From the NCBI GenBank assembly GCA_028583405.1, contig CM053264.1:7754530-7818529 (forward strand): a stretch of DNA of 64,000 nucleotides. Direction: 5' to 3'. This DNA is from Pogonophryne albipinna (Eukaryota > Chordata > Actinopteri > Perciformes > Artedidraconidae). The notes beneath the pieces were generated by a model. That model saw only the letters and a list, made by a program, of their open reading frames with translations. It did not search any database and had not been told where the DNA came from. Shown one piece after another: positions 27,401-38,950 of this stretch. Both the position numbers and the translations under genes were made by a program. Every line of letters begins with the position of its first letter. The stretch's first letter is position 1.

Positions 27401-30400
27401 AGGTGTGACATACGAGCAAAGGAGAAGTGCCAAAGTGACATGTATTCTAAAGGTTTGTATCAGACATCTGCAGCGCTAACGGTTTCAGCATGATGGAAGG
27501 ACTGATCTACTGATTTAAAATACCTCCAAAGTGTACTTTCCACCACTGGTAACCATGTGCTGTGTGCCCTTCAGGTCGAGTGGGAGATCGGACCGCTCCA
27601 ATCCAACAGAGGCTGCCCACCACTGAGGGGGGGCAAGTCAAAAGCATGAGTGAGTGATCCACGTGTACATTCATGCTTTATTACATACTGTCCAGGTTGT
27701 GTATGAGATGCATGCATGTAGGTAAAGGAAGCACTGAGTTAAATACCCATGGTGCATTGCATTGCTGTGGGACTCTCCTTGAAAATATACCGTCCAATTC
27801 CTTTTGGCCAGCTCAGGGGGAGGTCGGAGCTTAATCCCAGGGTCAGGGTGTATCTACTGTGAGCTTTCACTCCATTTTGATGGTACATTTCTCAGCTTTT
27901 CCCGTTGCTCTAAACAAAAAAAGCCCCCTAAAGCCCCCTCTCTGGCTCTGTAAGGTAGGTCTATTTCAGCCCTAACACCACCTGACCCACGATAAGCCTC
28001 GATGGGATTTTATGGAAAAGACAGATTCCAAGTGAAGTTAATGCAGGGCAAAGCAAATCAACAAACAGCTTTACTTTCATCTCACTCCATTCAGGTGCCT
28101 GTTGAAAGCTCATTCACAGGGAAACGGTTTGATAAGTTGGCTATTTATTTGCAAAAGTGATAGGATCAAGCTTCAACGAAGTGTTTTCAGAAAGGGGCTG
28201 TTTGTCAGGCTGAAGGGAGTCTGTTTGCTTGGGATCCAGATAGCCCGTTTAGCATCGTGACCGGTGCTGCTGATGCTAACTGACAGACCTCTTTAAACAC
28301 TTTCTTTATTTGTGTTGGCACAGCAGTAATCCTGTCCCTGCTCCATGTAAGCCAAAGTGAAAGCATGGGGAGAACATGTGGATTATGGCCGAGTGTAGGG
28401 AGAGTTGCTCAAGGTTATCCAAGGGCTGCTTGCCTAAAATCCTAAACAGGAAGTCACGTAGAAGACATTTCAGATGCAAGGTAACGTGTTGATATCTCAA
28501 TTGGACATGCCAAGGCACATTTGGAAGCATTGACCTTGCAGCCCAGTGAATTCACTTTTTAATGGATAAAGGGTCTGTTTCTGCTTCAGTGATGGTCTTT
28601 GAGCCACAGCAACAATAACAGCACGTTCCCCAGCAGACCTATAATCATCCCCCCCCCTCTGGTTGCTCAAGGCATTATCTGCTATTGTGTTTTTTCATGT
28701 TTCAGCTCCGTCCCCCTCCGGCACGCTTGTTATTAACTCTGCCTGCAGTCGGCATCTGGCTGTGACTGAACGACAAAACTCTGTGCAAGCACTGCACTCT
28801 TTGGTTTAAGAGGAAGTCATTTCAAATGGAAAACAATGCTAAATGTGGCTAACAAGTCAGTTGTTTAAAAACGGGAACATTGTGAACATTTCACTTGTTT
28901 TTAAGTGTATTGGCCATGTTCAGTTAGTCAGTATTGTAAAGAGAGAAAGAGGAACTGTGAATGAAAGATTTTGATAACCTGGGGCTGAAATACGCTAAAA
29001 CATTCTGAAGGGAGCTAGGTGCTAAGATATTTGATCATTTCTTAATATAAACATATGTATTTTTGAATCTTTTCTGTTGTCTTTTATCCAAATAATCCAC
29101 TTCCTGCTCCTGCTCAAGTGTTTCTGTCTGGTTTTAGATGCTAAAAGTGAATAATTTCTCTGGTGTTTCTCTTCAGGCTCAGTTGAAGTACTGCATTATT
29201 TTGGAAAAGTTGACACCCCTTGTTTGCACCTCCATCTCTCCCCACAACCTCTCTAAACCTGCGTCTTATAGGATTGTTTTCTGTCCTGAGCACCGAAAGG
29301 AGTAACCTATCGAGCTTTTGCTGGAGGATGTTATAAATGGAAGTTTACATTAAGTTCCATCAGCTTTGTTAACAGGGCCGGGTGATATGTGTTCCCAAGA
29401 CACACCATCGTCCAGATAAAGACATGTAGAAATATGTTCTCAAAGCTCCTGGTGTAAATAGTTTATCCTTTAGTTTGCTAAATATGAGTATAGAAATAGC
29501 CTGCATGCTAATTAAGATTTTAGGGGAAGTCTTTAAATGACGATTTACGTAATTTTGTATACATTTGCAAATATTACTTATGTTTGTGTGAAACACCCTC
29601 ATTGACATATGAATGTGTTTAGAATACACTTGTACCAAAAGCTAAACTGCCACTATACATTATATTTCAATAATAATTAAGGAACACACATCACTTGTTC
29701 AGTTGCAAAGAAAGGTAAAGGAATCTCTAAATTTTACATTTACAAGATCCTGCAACGAAGGCATTGTAAGTTACTCTTTCTGGGCACCGCAGGTTCATGC
29801 AGCACAGATGTTAAGGAAAATCGCAACTTGGACAACCTCTTCTCCAAAGAGGGGGTTGCGGCTGAGGCTGCTCAACTCCCCAATGGGAGTGCTGGGGGTG
29901 GGAGGAAACGTCCCTTAGAGGAGGGCAATAATGGGCATGCACACTCCAAGTACAAGCCCAAGAAGCGTAAGAAAATCCCCGGGCCCATTCTGCCTAAGAA
30001 CGCCCTGATGCAGCTGAATGAGATCAAGCCGGGGCTGCAGTACAAACTGCTCTCTCAGACCGGGCCGGTCCACGCGCCCGTCTTCGTGATGACGGTGGAG
30101 GTCAACGGGCAGTTCTTTGAGGGCGCTGGTTCCACCAAGAAGAAGGCCAAGCTGAACGCAGCAGAGAAAGCCCTGCGCTCCTTCGTCCAGTTCCCCAACG
30201 CCTCTGAGGCCCACATGGCCATGGGCCGGACTCTGTCTGTCCACACGGACTTCACCTCGGACCAGGCCGACTTCCCAGACATGCTCTTTAACGCCTTCGA
30301 GACATCCCCCCCCGCAGATGACCCCTTTTATCTCACGTCCAACAGCAACGGTTCCTTCAGCTCTTTGGGAGTCGAGTACCCGTTGCTCCCCTCCCCCGTC

Positions 30401-33400
30401 CCGAACCTGATCCAGGCCCCCTTACCTCCAGTCCCCTCCACCTTCATGTCCCCTACAAGCGGCAAGAACCCTGTCATGATCCTCAATGAGTTGCGGCCGG
30501 GCCTCAAGTACGACTTTGTATCAGAGAGCGGGGAGAGCCACGCCAAGAACTTTGTCATGTCGGTGACGGTGGACGGGCAGAACTTCCAGGGTTCTGGGCG
30601 GAACAAGAAGCTGGCCAAGGCCCGGGCGGCGCAGGCTGCTCTGTCCGCTCTGTTCAACATGCAGCTGGACCAGGCCCCGTCCAGACAGCCCATACCCAGA
30701 GAGGGACTGCAGCTGCACCTGCCTCAGGTAAGCAGGGACCAAGGTTAATGAGTGTTGAAAGGCCCCGTTACTTTCCTTACTTATTTTTAGGAGTAATAAA
30801 CCCGCAAACTGGGACTAGTGAACGTTAGATAATGTGGGTTTCCCAATACTATTACCTAAAAATCTACATTGTCCATTATCCAGATGTGTTAGGTTGCACA
30901 TGTGGTCTGCCAACTCTGCAAGTTAACCTCATATTTAGTGGTTTACCAGACGGCAAATAACCATAAAGCAGTTTTGAGGCATGTCGTGATTTGACAGTAG
31001 CTCCCAGGTTAGATCTGTCGTCTTTCGAGACGGTTGTTCGTAGCCAACCTGACAGAGTGTGAGTGAAGACGGCTTCAGGAGAGACAAGTCCAATTCACTG
31101 GGAATCTATTTACACATAGGCTAATCCCCGGCTGTAATCCATGCACACTGATAAGACAGCTGCTATCTTAATTAGCATCACCCTGTGAGTGCTATTCAAA
31201 CACTGCTGCTCATTATAGCAGTCTCTCCGCTTTACTTCCAGAGCAGTGAGTGAAACAGAGGATCTGTTCTAAGCCGCTCACATCCTGCCTGTCATCCACA
31301 CCAGTGCAGCATTCCTAATTGAAATATTCAATAATAGTTCCGGGGCAGATAAGAAGAGCTTTCACTTTCTTCTTATCGCATTGTTGTCTCTTCGTCTTTG
31401 TATTACCCAAAAGCCGCAGTCCCCATTTTCAACCTTTTGCTCAAAGTTTCATTTTCCATCATTTTGCTTCATGTATAATCATTTGATTTGTTTTGGTGCT
31501 CAGGTTCTGGCAGACGCCGTCTCCCGCCTGGTCGTCGACAAGTTCGGCGAACTGACGGACAACTTCACGTCGCCGCACGCTCGGCGGAAAGTTTTGTCAG
31601 GGGTCGTCATGACAACAGGTGATTTATTTCGTGTCAGTCAAACCCAATGGAGCTGCAGCATTATTTGTCTTTAGCTGCATTTTCATTGGGGAGGGTCACA
31701 AAACACCTGACTCAGCAGTTTTATGTACGATGTCAGGACTTCTTTCCTTTGGCGTACAGGTGCCGATGTGAAGGAGGCTCAGGTGATCTGCGTTTCCACG
31801 GGGACAAAGTGCATCAACGGTGAATACATGAGCGACAGAGGGCTGGCTCTCAATGACTGCCACGCTGAGATCGTGGCTCGCCGCTCGCTCATCAGGTTCC
31901 TGTACTCGCAGCTGGAGCACTTCCTCAGGTCAGTCACACTCCACACTCTGTGTCTACACACGGCTACAGTTCTTACCGCAATAGGAAGAAGCAGAGTTTT
32001 GATTTAGAACGTTTGTGAAATCTCAAGGAATATCAGAGAATCAAGATAGTTCTTACAGCTTAATGTGCATCAGAATCAGGTTTATTATTTGGTGTATAAT
32101 AATAATAATAATAATAATTCTAGAATTCTGATTTTATTATCAGAATTCTGCCTTTTATTTTAGAATTCCCAAATGTTTAATTGGAACAGCTGTGCAGTTT
32201 TGCTGTGCATTCATCCCTTTTCATCTCCTGCATGTCAAACCTCCCTTAATCTACGTGTCTCCAGTAACCACGAAGAGGAGCAGCAGAAGTCCATCTTCAT
32301 CCGGTGTGACAGCATACAGGGCTTCAGACTGAAGGAGAACGTGCAGTTCCACCTGTACATCAGCACGTCCCCGTGTGGAGACGCTCGCATCTTCTCCCCG
32401 CACGAGGCCGGAGTAGAGGGTACGCAGGAAGAATTATGATGAAGATACATGAACATAATTTGCAAACCAAAAGATCTAAAGTGTATTCTTCCCCCCCCCC
32501 CCCCCCTCAGATTATGGGGATAGACACCCGAACAGAAAGGCCCGGGGACAGCTGCGCACTAAGATCGAGTCTGGAGAGGGAACCATCCCGGTGCGCTCCA
32601 GCAACACCATCCAGACGTGGGACGGGGTCCTGCAGGGGGAGAGGCTGCTCACCATGTCCTGCAGCGACAAGATCGCCAGGTGTGTGTTGTATCCCGACCC
32701 TCACACACACTGTCAGCAGCTACACTACGTAGCGATGTTCCTGGGACTAAAAAAGCCGTTTGAGTCTGAGCAGTTGAATCAACATAACCTCTCACGCAGC
32801 TGTAGCTTTACCTTGCTGCCCTGCAGACACTCTTGAGGTGTTGAAGGGTGTTTTAGAGCAGACCACTACGATCTGATGAGGATGTGCACGTGTGGAGAGG
32901 ATGAATGATCTCCGTGTCACGCTGCAATCACTCCAGCTCGGGTCCTCGGGGGCCATCAGGCCGCTGGAGCTTTGATTAGACCACTTGATGAATCGCAACC
33001 AAGCCGTTAACAGCTCCTGAAACAGCAATGTAGACATCAGATAATGTAGTAATCTTTAGATCACACCCAGGACGGGTCTACATTCTGTCCCCAGAGTCAA
33101 AGCTAAACATGAAGAGGCAGCGTTCAGTTATTAAGCTCCGAATATCTGAGCTATAAAAAGAAACGTGCCTTGCCTTGCCTAAACCTTTGGGACTTACTAA
33201 TGGGTGTTTGGTCCCGCTCCAGGTGGAACGTGGTGGGATTCCAAGGCTCTCTGATGAGCTACTTCACGGACGCCATCTACTTCTCCAGCATCATCCTGGG
33301 CAGCCTGTACCACGCGGACCACCTCTCCAGGGCCATGTACCAGAGGGTGACGGAGATGGAGGAGCTGCCCCCGTCGTTCAGCCTGAACAAGCCGCTGCTC

Positions 33401-34653
33401 AGCGGTGAGACACACTCCACCATGATCCCACACATCTGGAGCTCCTTCACTGAGGAGCTGCGAGGGTTTAATGGGAGATCAAGGGGGGGTCAGAGGAGAG
33501 GGTCTCAGGCAGATAGAGTAAAGTATGTTAGGAAGTGAGGAAATTCAAAATATTTGAAGTTTAACAGTCGACAATCACCAATTTAAATTAGGACTGTTCA
33601 ACATTATTAATAAACTCAAAATGTCCTTTGTGAGCTATTAACTGTGGGGTCAAAATTACGCTATTTGCCTCTGAAATATCTAATGGGAGTATAAAATGAT
33701 GTAAAAATAGTGAGTTAAATCCATCCCCTCTCCCCCTCAGGTATAAGTAACGCGGAGGCTCGTCAGCCGGGGAAAGCTCCGAACTTCAGCGTGAACTGGA
33801 CGGTGGGGGACCCGGGGCTGGAGGTGATCAACGCCACCACAGGGAAGGACGACCTGAGCAGACCCTCCAGACTCTGTAAGCACGCCCTGTTCGGACGCTG
33901 GCAGCGCCTGCACTGCAAGGTAACACCACCCCCCCCGGGACCCCCCTCCCAAACTCCGCCTCTCTCATTCACACACCTTTATATCAGGACGAGCCACTTA
34001 TCTGTGACTTCTCCTTCATCTGCTGTAGGTTGGATTCTTAGATCCCACCTGCCAAGTGAATACTTATAATTGTAAATAATATGTTTTATATGATGCTGCA
34101 TTGATTCCTATGTTCTGCCACTCGTGTGTGTTAAGTTTCAAAGCTCTTTCCGTGGTTGCTAACAGTACAGAATCATTTTACAAATCAGTCCATTTACCAT
34201 TTATCCTCTTAGCTAAGTGCTTTTGTGACTTTTTAATCATTCTTGTTACATATGTTTTATTTTGTGCCCATGTTTTATTTAACCATAGTAAAGTAAGAGA
34301 TCATCTACAGACTATTTGTATTAACTTGCCTCTTTTTTTAATATGTAAGTCAAGTTTCTTATCTGCACTGTCCGTTAGCTGTAAATGTCCTCGCTGCTGG
34401 ACAACTTAATCCTTTTCTGATTCTGATGTAGTTTCATGATTCTCACAGCTAACGTGTGTTCTTTGTGTGTATGCAGCTGTCCTCCACGCTGCGGATCAGC
34501 GCGCCGCGGCCCGTCAGCTACAGCGACGCCAAGCTGGCGGCGGTGGAGTACCACGATGCCAAGCAGTCGCTCTTCAAAGCCTTCCACAAGGCGGGCCTGG
34601 GCGCCTGGGTGAAGAAACCCATCGAGCAGGACCTGTTCTCTCTCAACACTTGA
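21380..34653 (+). CDS. adarb1: Adarb1 (ADAR2), double-stranded RNA-specific adenosine deaminase
   Basis: Coding exons: 21380-21479, 27575-27649, 29793-30727, 31504-31618, 31760-31928, 32265-32419, 32511-32679, 33223-33404, 33741-33919, 34477-34653 (TGA). Phases join without a break to 751 codons. The internal ATG at 27646 gives 694, close to the human 701-residue isoform. The enzyme deaminates adenosine to inosine in nuclear dsRNA such as glutamate-receptor pre-mRNA. Order: arginine-rich N-terminus, nuclear-localisation-like KPKKRKK, dsRBD1 ([20 protein letters not shown]), dsRBD2 ([20 protein letters not shown]) and deaminase domain. Zinc and catalytic residues are visible: CHAEI (His, catalytic Glu), SPCGD and SCSDK cysteines. 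adarb1 is duplicated in teleosts, and I cannot say whether this is copy a or b. No Alu-type cassette is present between the deaminase exons. Confidence 0.95.
21480..27574. other. adarb1: adarb1 intron with repeat remnants
   Basis: A segment at 21708-21800 (cagaatcaggtttattgcca...) is a common fish LINE-tail type repeat, and a partial copy recurs at about 32060. A degenerate tail at about 23195-23300 resembles the tRNA-like 3' region of fish LINE/SINE units (gggttcagtatcttgaacaa, then gattgaaaccaccc). There is a C12 run at 25851-25862. No coding exon is supported. The 128- and 123-codon frames at 23250 and 24416 lack recognisable protein character. Confidence 0.4.
27650..29287. other. adarb1: adarb1 intron, no feature recognised
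   Basis: Unique-looking intronic sequence lies between the 27575-27649 exon and the putative editing hairpin. I see no coding exon, repeat termini or RNA gene in it. Confidence 0.4.
29288..29357 (+). promoter_or_regulatory. adarb1: Candidate editing complementary sequence (ECS) pairing with the adarb1 auto-editing site
   Basis: Reading this stretch against the reverse complement of 29725-29792 gives blocks in the same order: gaaag-gagtaac, gctttt(g), aggat, tt, taaatg, then aag/aaa-ttta. Several mismatches are G-U compatible. The two arms are separated by about 370 nt, so the transcript can fold into a long imperfect hairpin that buries both the AA site (29744-29745) and the normal acceptor. 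The edited A would pair with U, with a G opposite the following G. The alignment is by eye. Confidence 0.55.
29744..29792 (+). promoter_or_regulatory. adarb1: Candidate ADAR2 auto-editing splice switch: AA at -1/-2 of a cryptic acceptor, 47 nt upstream of the normal site
   Basis: The normal acceptor is the AG at 29791-29792. Exactly 47 nt upstream, 29744-29745 read AA followed by G. Editing of A29745 to inosine would turn AA into a functional AG-like acceptor. This is the geometry of the known rat ADAR2 self-editing site (47-nt insertion, Rueter et al. 1999). Using it would insert 47 nt and frameshift. The new frame reads [14 protein letters not shown] and stops at 29916-29918, about 50 codons past the junction. 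A complementary intronic arm is listed separately. Confidence 0.7.
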
Positions 34654-36431
34654 GACAGGAAACAGACTGCTGCTTCACTTCCTGTACGGGGAATCCTCCG
34701 TGTGCGTCGTCATGGACTGGCCTGAAGCTCTATAGCTCCTCCCTCTGCCAGCACAAACTTATGCAACTTTAAATATGTAAAAACAGACATTGGGAATGGA
34801 AACTCTTTCGCACTTGTTTGTATAATAATAGGGATGTATTTCTTTTGCATGTGTGATTATACCAAATTGATTCAGTAGAAGGTTTGTCATCGTGTGTCGG
34901 TGTTGTGATACGTTGGAAAGGTCCTCCTAAGGGTTGTTTCTGCTTTGCTGCAGTTCTTACAAACATATTTCCATTCTTCTCAGAAGTCTAGAATGACAGG
35001 AAAGACTTTAGAATGCGATTCTACAGATCCCCAACATGTGGAGTCACAATCCTGCAACATTAGGAAGGCATGCATGTGAATGTGTCTGTGAAATAACACA
35101 CAGCTTCCTGTTTTAAAGGCTTTTTCAACAGCTACATTTGGTCTAGGTGTACCTGATGGGAGCCAAGTGGAAAACACCATGTTTGTATGTAATGTATTAA
35201 AAGGAGCATTGTGTTATTTATCCTTTAAAAGTTACACAGTGTCATTTTAAAAGTGACGGCACTATAAGGATGGATTAAAGTGGAATCATAATATATTAGT
35301 TTTTTAAGTCAAGGTAACTAAAAAGTTCATATACCTTCACTTTTTTGACAATAAAAAAAAAGATCAGGTTATTTTGATTTGGTTTGCAGTAAAAACACGA
35401 GGTATCCATCGAGTTTAAAACAAATATTTAAATAGTACCCCAGCACATTAAACACTACTAGAACAAACATGAACAATCAAATAAATAAACAATAAATGAA
35501 TAGGTGTTGCTTTCACAGCATTTACGTGTCAAGGAACATCAATTAACAAGTGATAACATATATTTTTATATTACTTCATTCGGTAGATATTGAGAATAGA
35601 TATGTGTCATTTGAGCTCTCGGAAACGGTGTCACAACTTTTTCTGGACTGTTTAGTTGTTCCTATGTGATGTCATGATGCATTTGAGTACGATTAGCCTC
35701 TTTCACATCCGACAAACCAATTAAACTCTTGTCGTGTTGCACTAGATCAGGGTCATGACCCTTATGCAATGAAACTCAACAGCAGTGATGGTCCATATGC
35801 AGCGATGCAGGAGTGATGTCACTGTCACCACCAGTAAAAGCTCACCAAAGATGTCAGCAGATGACACTTTTTTTATTTTCTCTCTTGTTTTACACTCATT
35901 CAGATGTACTTTTGTATTCCTGTGATCTGCCTCTATGTGGTGTGTTGATGTGTGATGTTCAACTCTTTCAAACCAAACAGACCTGTGTCCTCGAAAGCAC
36001 CGAAATGATCTCTACTCCATGTCCTGATCTAGCTTGTATTTAGAACTGTGTTTTTAATGTTGTAAATTCCTTTTTCTCTCATTTTTATTTGCACACACAG
36101 GGCATACTTAACCAGTTGTTTTCTTTTTAAATCTTCCTGCTTCTATGTATTGCTGAAAATGTGTCTGACCTTTGAGCATATGCAGACCTGTTCCTGGCTC
36201 CAGATTGGGCCCTCTGGGTTTTTAGAGGGGTTTCCAAAGGGAGAAACTGTTATTTTTCTCCATTGCCTGTGAGGTAAAGCTGGAGTGAACGGTGCACATG
36301 TTGGTGCTGGGTGAGCCTCACTACTTTACATGAACAGATGTGGGGCCTGATGCATGAGCTCTGCCTGTAAAGCATGAGAACTATGAATATAAATATGTAG
36401 AGTCAAGTCACTGAGCTAGAGATTTAATAAA
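34654..36431 (+). other. adarb1: adarb1 3' untranslated region
   Basis: The sequence after the TGA is AT-rich and has no open frame of note. Candidate poly(A) hexamers are ATTAAA at 35196-35201 and AATAAA at 36426-36431. The latter implies a UTR of about 1.8 kb. The true end is inferred. Confidence 0.5.
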
Positions 36432-36488
36432 ATGCTGTTACAGTCATGTGGATGGTTGTCTGCTTTTAATTGAGGCCGCTGCTTTGGA

Positions 36489-36586
36489 ACCAAAAGGTTT
36501 CCAGTTCAAGTCCCAAATTGGGACTTGAACTGGAAACCTTTTGGTACCACCACACATTGGGACTCCCAATGTAGGTGTGGTGGTAC
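36489..36586. repeat. Near-perfect palindrome followed by a second hairpin
   Basis: 36489-36545 is a 57-base palindrome: 28 base pairs of uninterrupted complementarity around a single central A (36517). A second inverted repeat follows directly, with arms starting gtaccaccacacattggg and ending in its reverse complement with a few extra bases (about 36544-36586). The first arm contains GTTCAAGTCCC, which resembles a tRNA B-box core, but no cloverleaf is present. It sits 60 bases past the adarb1 poly(A) hexamer and abuts a copy of the 'acttgagtaaa' repeat. Confidence 0.85.
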
Positions 36587-37987
36587 TTAGAGTTACATTT
36601 ACTGTACTTAAGTACCTAAAATGTTGAGGTACTTTACTTGAGTATTTCCATTTATATTCTACTCCAGTTTAAAGGGAGATAACACAATGCACAATAATTA
36701 GTTTTTATACTTTAAAGTAAGATTTTGAATGCAGGACCTTTACTTGTAATAATTTGACAATAATATATTGGTACTTCTTTCACCTCGCATTATGACATTA
36801 TCAGTGCTATTTTATTTATTTGCGCAATTTATCAATACAATACACCTACAGCAAATATAATACAACCCACGCAAGAGCCAGAAATATGAAGCAAAAGAAA
36901 ACATTTATTGTGAAAAGCACAACTTTCTGTTTCACACAGCATGACAGTCAAGGTGTCAAAATGATGGCGTTTAGTTAAATCTTGCTGCCTTGCTTTTGTT
37001 GTTGTTTCGTTGTCTATTTTAAGCTTTTTTTGAGTGCCATCTCCACAGACGCCTGTTAGTGTGTCCTATCAGCCTGCAGCACCTGTGCAACATGACAGAG
37101 GAAGATAATCTGTGTGTGGATTACCTGTCTTCTGCAGCACCAGGGAACAGACCCCTGCAAAAACATGCCTTACTATATTGACCGTTTTTTGGGATGTGTT
37201 TTTGTCAAAACCTCTGGCTCCATTCCTCTTCCTATAGGCCACTAACAACAGCAAAATTCGGAACAGGATTTCCAGGCAGTGGGATTTGAGCTGCAAATTA
37301 GAGAAAATAGAAACTGCTTCAAGGTGAAGTGGGATTAGTGAAAACAGCTCTTCATACTTCTCCACCTTCCCCAATTTATCTGCAAATTACGTTCCCTGGC
37401 TAAGCCTCTGACAGGGGCCACGTAGAACAGGCCCTGTCCTCTACACATTTTAATACTTGGGAAGTCATTTCTTAGCAATTCTGTTCTGCTCTGATGATTC
37501 CAGTTATATCAAGATATATCTGCCCTGCTGGCTAAGAGCTACTATCCACAATTAAAAGCAATTGACTTAAAGTGCCCATTGGTAGTTGATACAATCACTG
37601 TTGGTTTAACTCAGCAGATTAGATTTGCACTACTTTCTGAAAAATACCCCAGTAGACTATCATCTTGAAGCTGAAGAAGCACATTTGGAGCAGAGCCGGG
37701 GTGTCTCGTCTCCCTCCATCAAACTCTGTGGCTGGGTGGTCCACCCATTAGGACATCTTCTCATTTGTCGTGGCTCGTTTCCCTGGCGATCAAACCCCAT
37801 TAGCCACTTAATGGGCCTCTGCACGAACTTAATGTACATACAGTAACGCAGCACTCAGCAGACAAGCAGAAACTATCCCACCACCTTCTTTTTGAGTCAA
37901 ATCAGTGCAATGCTCTCAGCTGCTGAATACCAAAGTGGGATATTGAAGCTTCCTTGAATGCACTTCTGGCTTATTTCCAAGTAGGCC
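36587..37987. other. Intergenic adarb1-cep70, proximal part
   Basis: The first 250 bases are a copy of the dispersed 'tactttacttgagtattt' repeat. The rest is unique-looking, with no supported exon. Antisense and sense frames near 37069-37374 and 37625-37846 show no family resemblance. Confidence 0.4.
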
Positions 37988-38950
37988 TAGGGGAGAAGGG
38001 GGTAAATTGAGCCAGTGGGTAAATTGAACCACCCCCTCTAACCAGGTAACGCCTTATAGTTGTAATCAAGTGACCAGAAATTATGCAAGCTCCTCCCATT
38101 TCTCATTGCCTGTGAAAGAGAGATACTTATTGTGGTCTGGTAAGTAAACATTTTTACAAAAAAACGTTTTTTGCTTGTCAAAGTACATTTTCTAGATGTC
38201 AGCTATATCGACTGTCATGTCAAAAAAAAAAGTATCCAGGTTTAAACACATATATTATATATGTTGATGTGTTGGCAGCGTATTAAACCACGTGAATCAT
38301 TAAGCTAAAGATGACTCTGAATTGTAATGCTAGGCAATTTTTTCTAAAATGGTGGCTATGGGGTAAAGTGAACCATGGGCCTTGAGTTAAGTTGAGCCAG
38401 TTTTTCAATGGAGAAATTAATGAAAGTAGGCCAAGTTGATAATAAGAGCTCATTGTAGGCTACATTTAAAGTTGAATTTACCCTGTGTTTGATTGGTAAG
38501 ATGTATGAAATTGTATCACCATTTGTATGATTACTTTTCCTTTTAACATGTTAAAAAAAAATCAATCAATTCAATCGAAATTTATATAAAAAATATTTGA
38601 AAAACTAAGCTTGTATTTGGTTTGTTATTTATAGTTTATAGTTACCTTTAAGATTTGTTGTAGGTATGCCCAGGTTTGAACAGGTATGCCCAGGTTTGAA
38701 CAGTGGTTCAATTTACCCCCTGACCTGGATCAACTTACCCCAACACTGGGGCAAGTTGAGCCACAAGACTTTTCTTTTTTTAGAAGTGATATTTTCACTG
38801 CCCTTGATCAAATATTAATTAATATCATTGCCATTGATAGGAGACATCCTGAATTATAGGTGTGTGTTTTCATTTTTACTATGTGTCATTTCTCCTTGCT
38901 TAGAGGACAGCATAACTAAAAAATGGCTCAATTTACCCCACTCTCCCCTA
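37988..38950. mobile_element. Non-autonomous DNA transposon built of repeated 'ggtaaattgagcc' motifs
   Basis: The two ends are inverted repeats: left GGGGAGAAGGGGGTAAATTG followed by AGCCA, and the same at the right end in reverse complement with two mismatches in 25. Each end is flanked by TA, compatible with a TA target duplication (Tc1/mariner-like), though that is weak evidence. The interior carries further degenerate copies of ggtaaattgaacc/ggcaagttgagcc in both orientations and a 20-bp unit tandemly duplicated at about 38662-38702. There is no transposase frame. Confidence 0.75.

Noticed and set aside
29915..30742. Several 70-120 codon minus-strand frames across the dsRBD exon
   Set aside because: They are shadows of the GC-rich adarb1 coding sequence on the opposite strand.
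36489..36545. tRNA gene suggested by GTTCAAGTCCC
   Set aside because: No A box, acceptor stem or cloverleaf can be drawn. The stretch is simply one arm of a palindrome.
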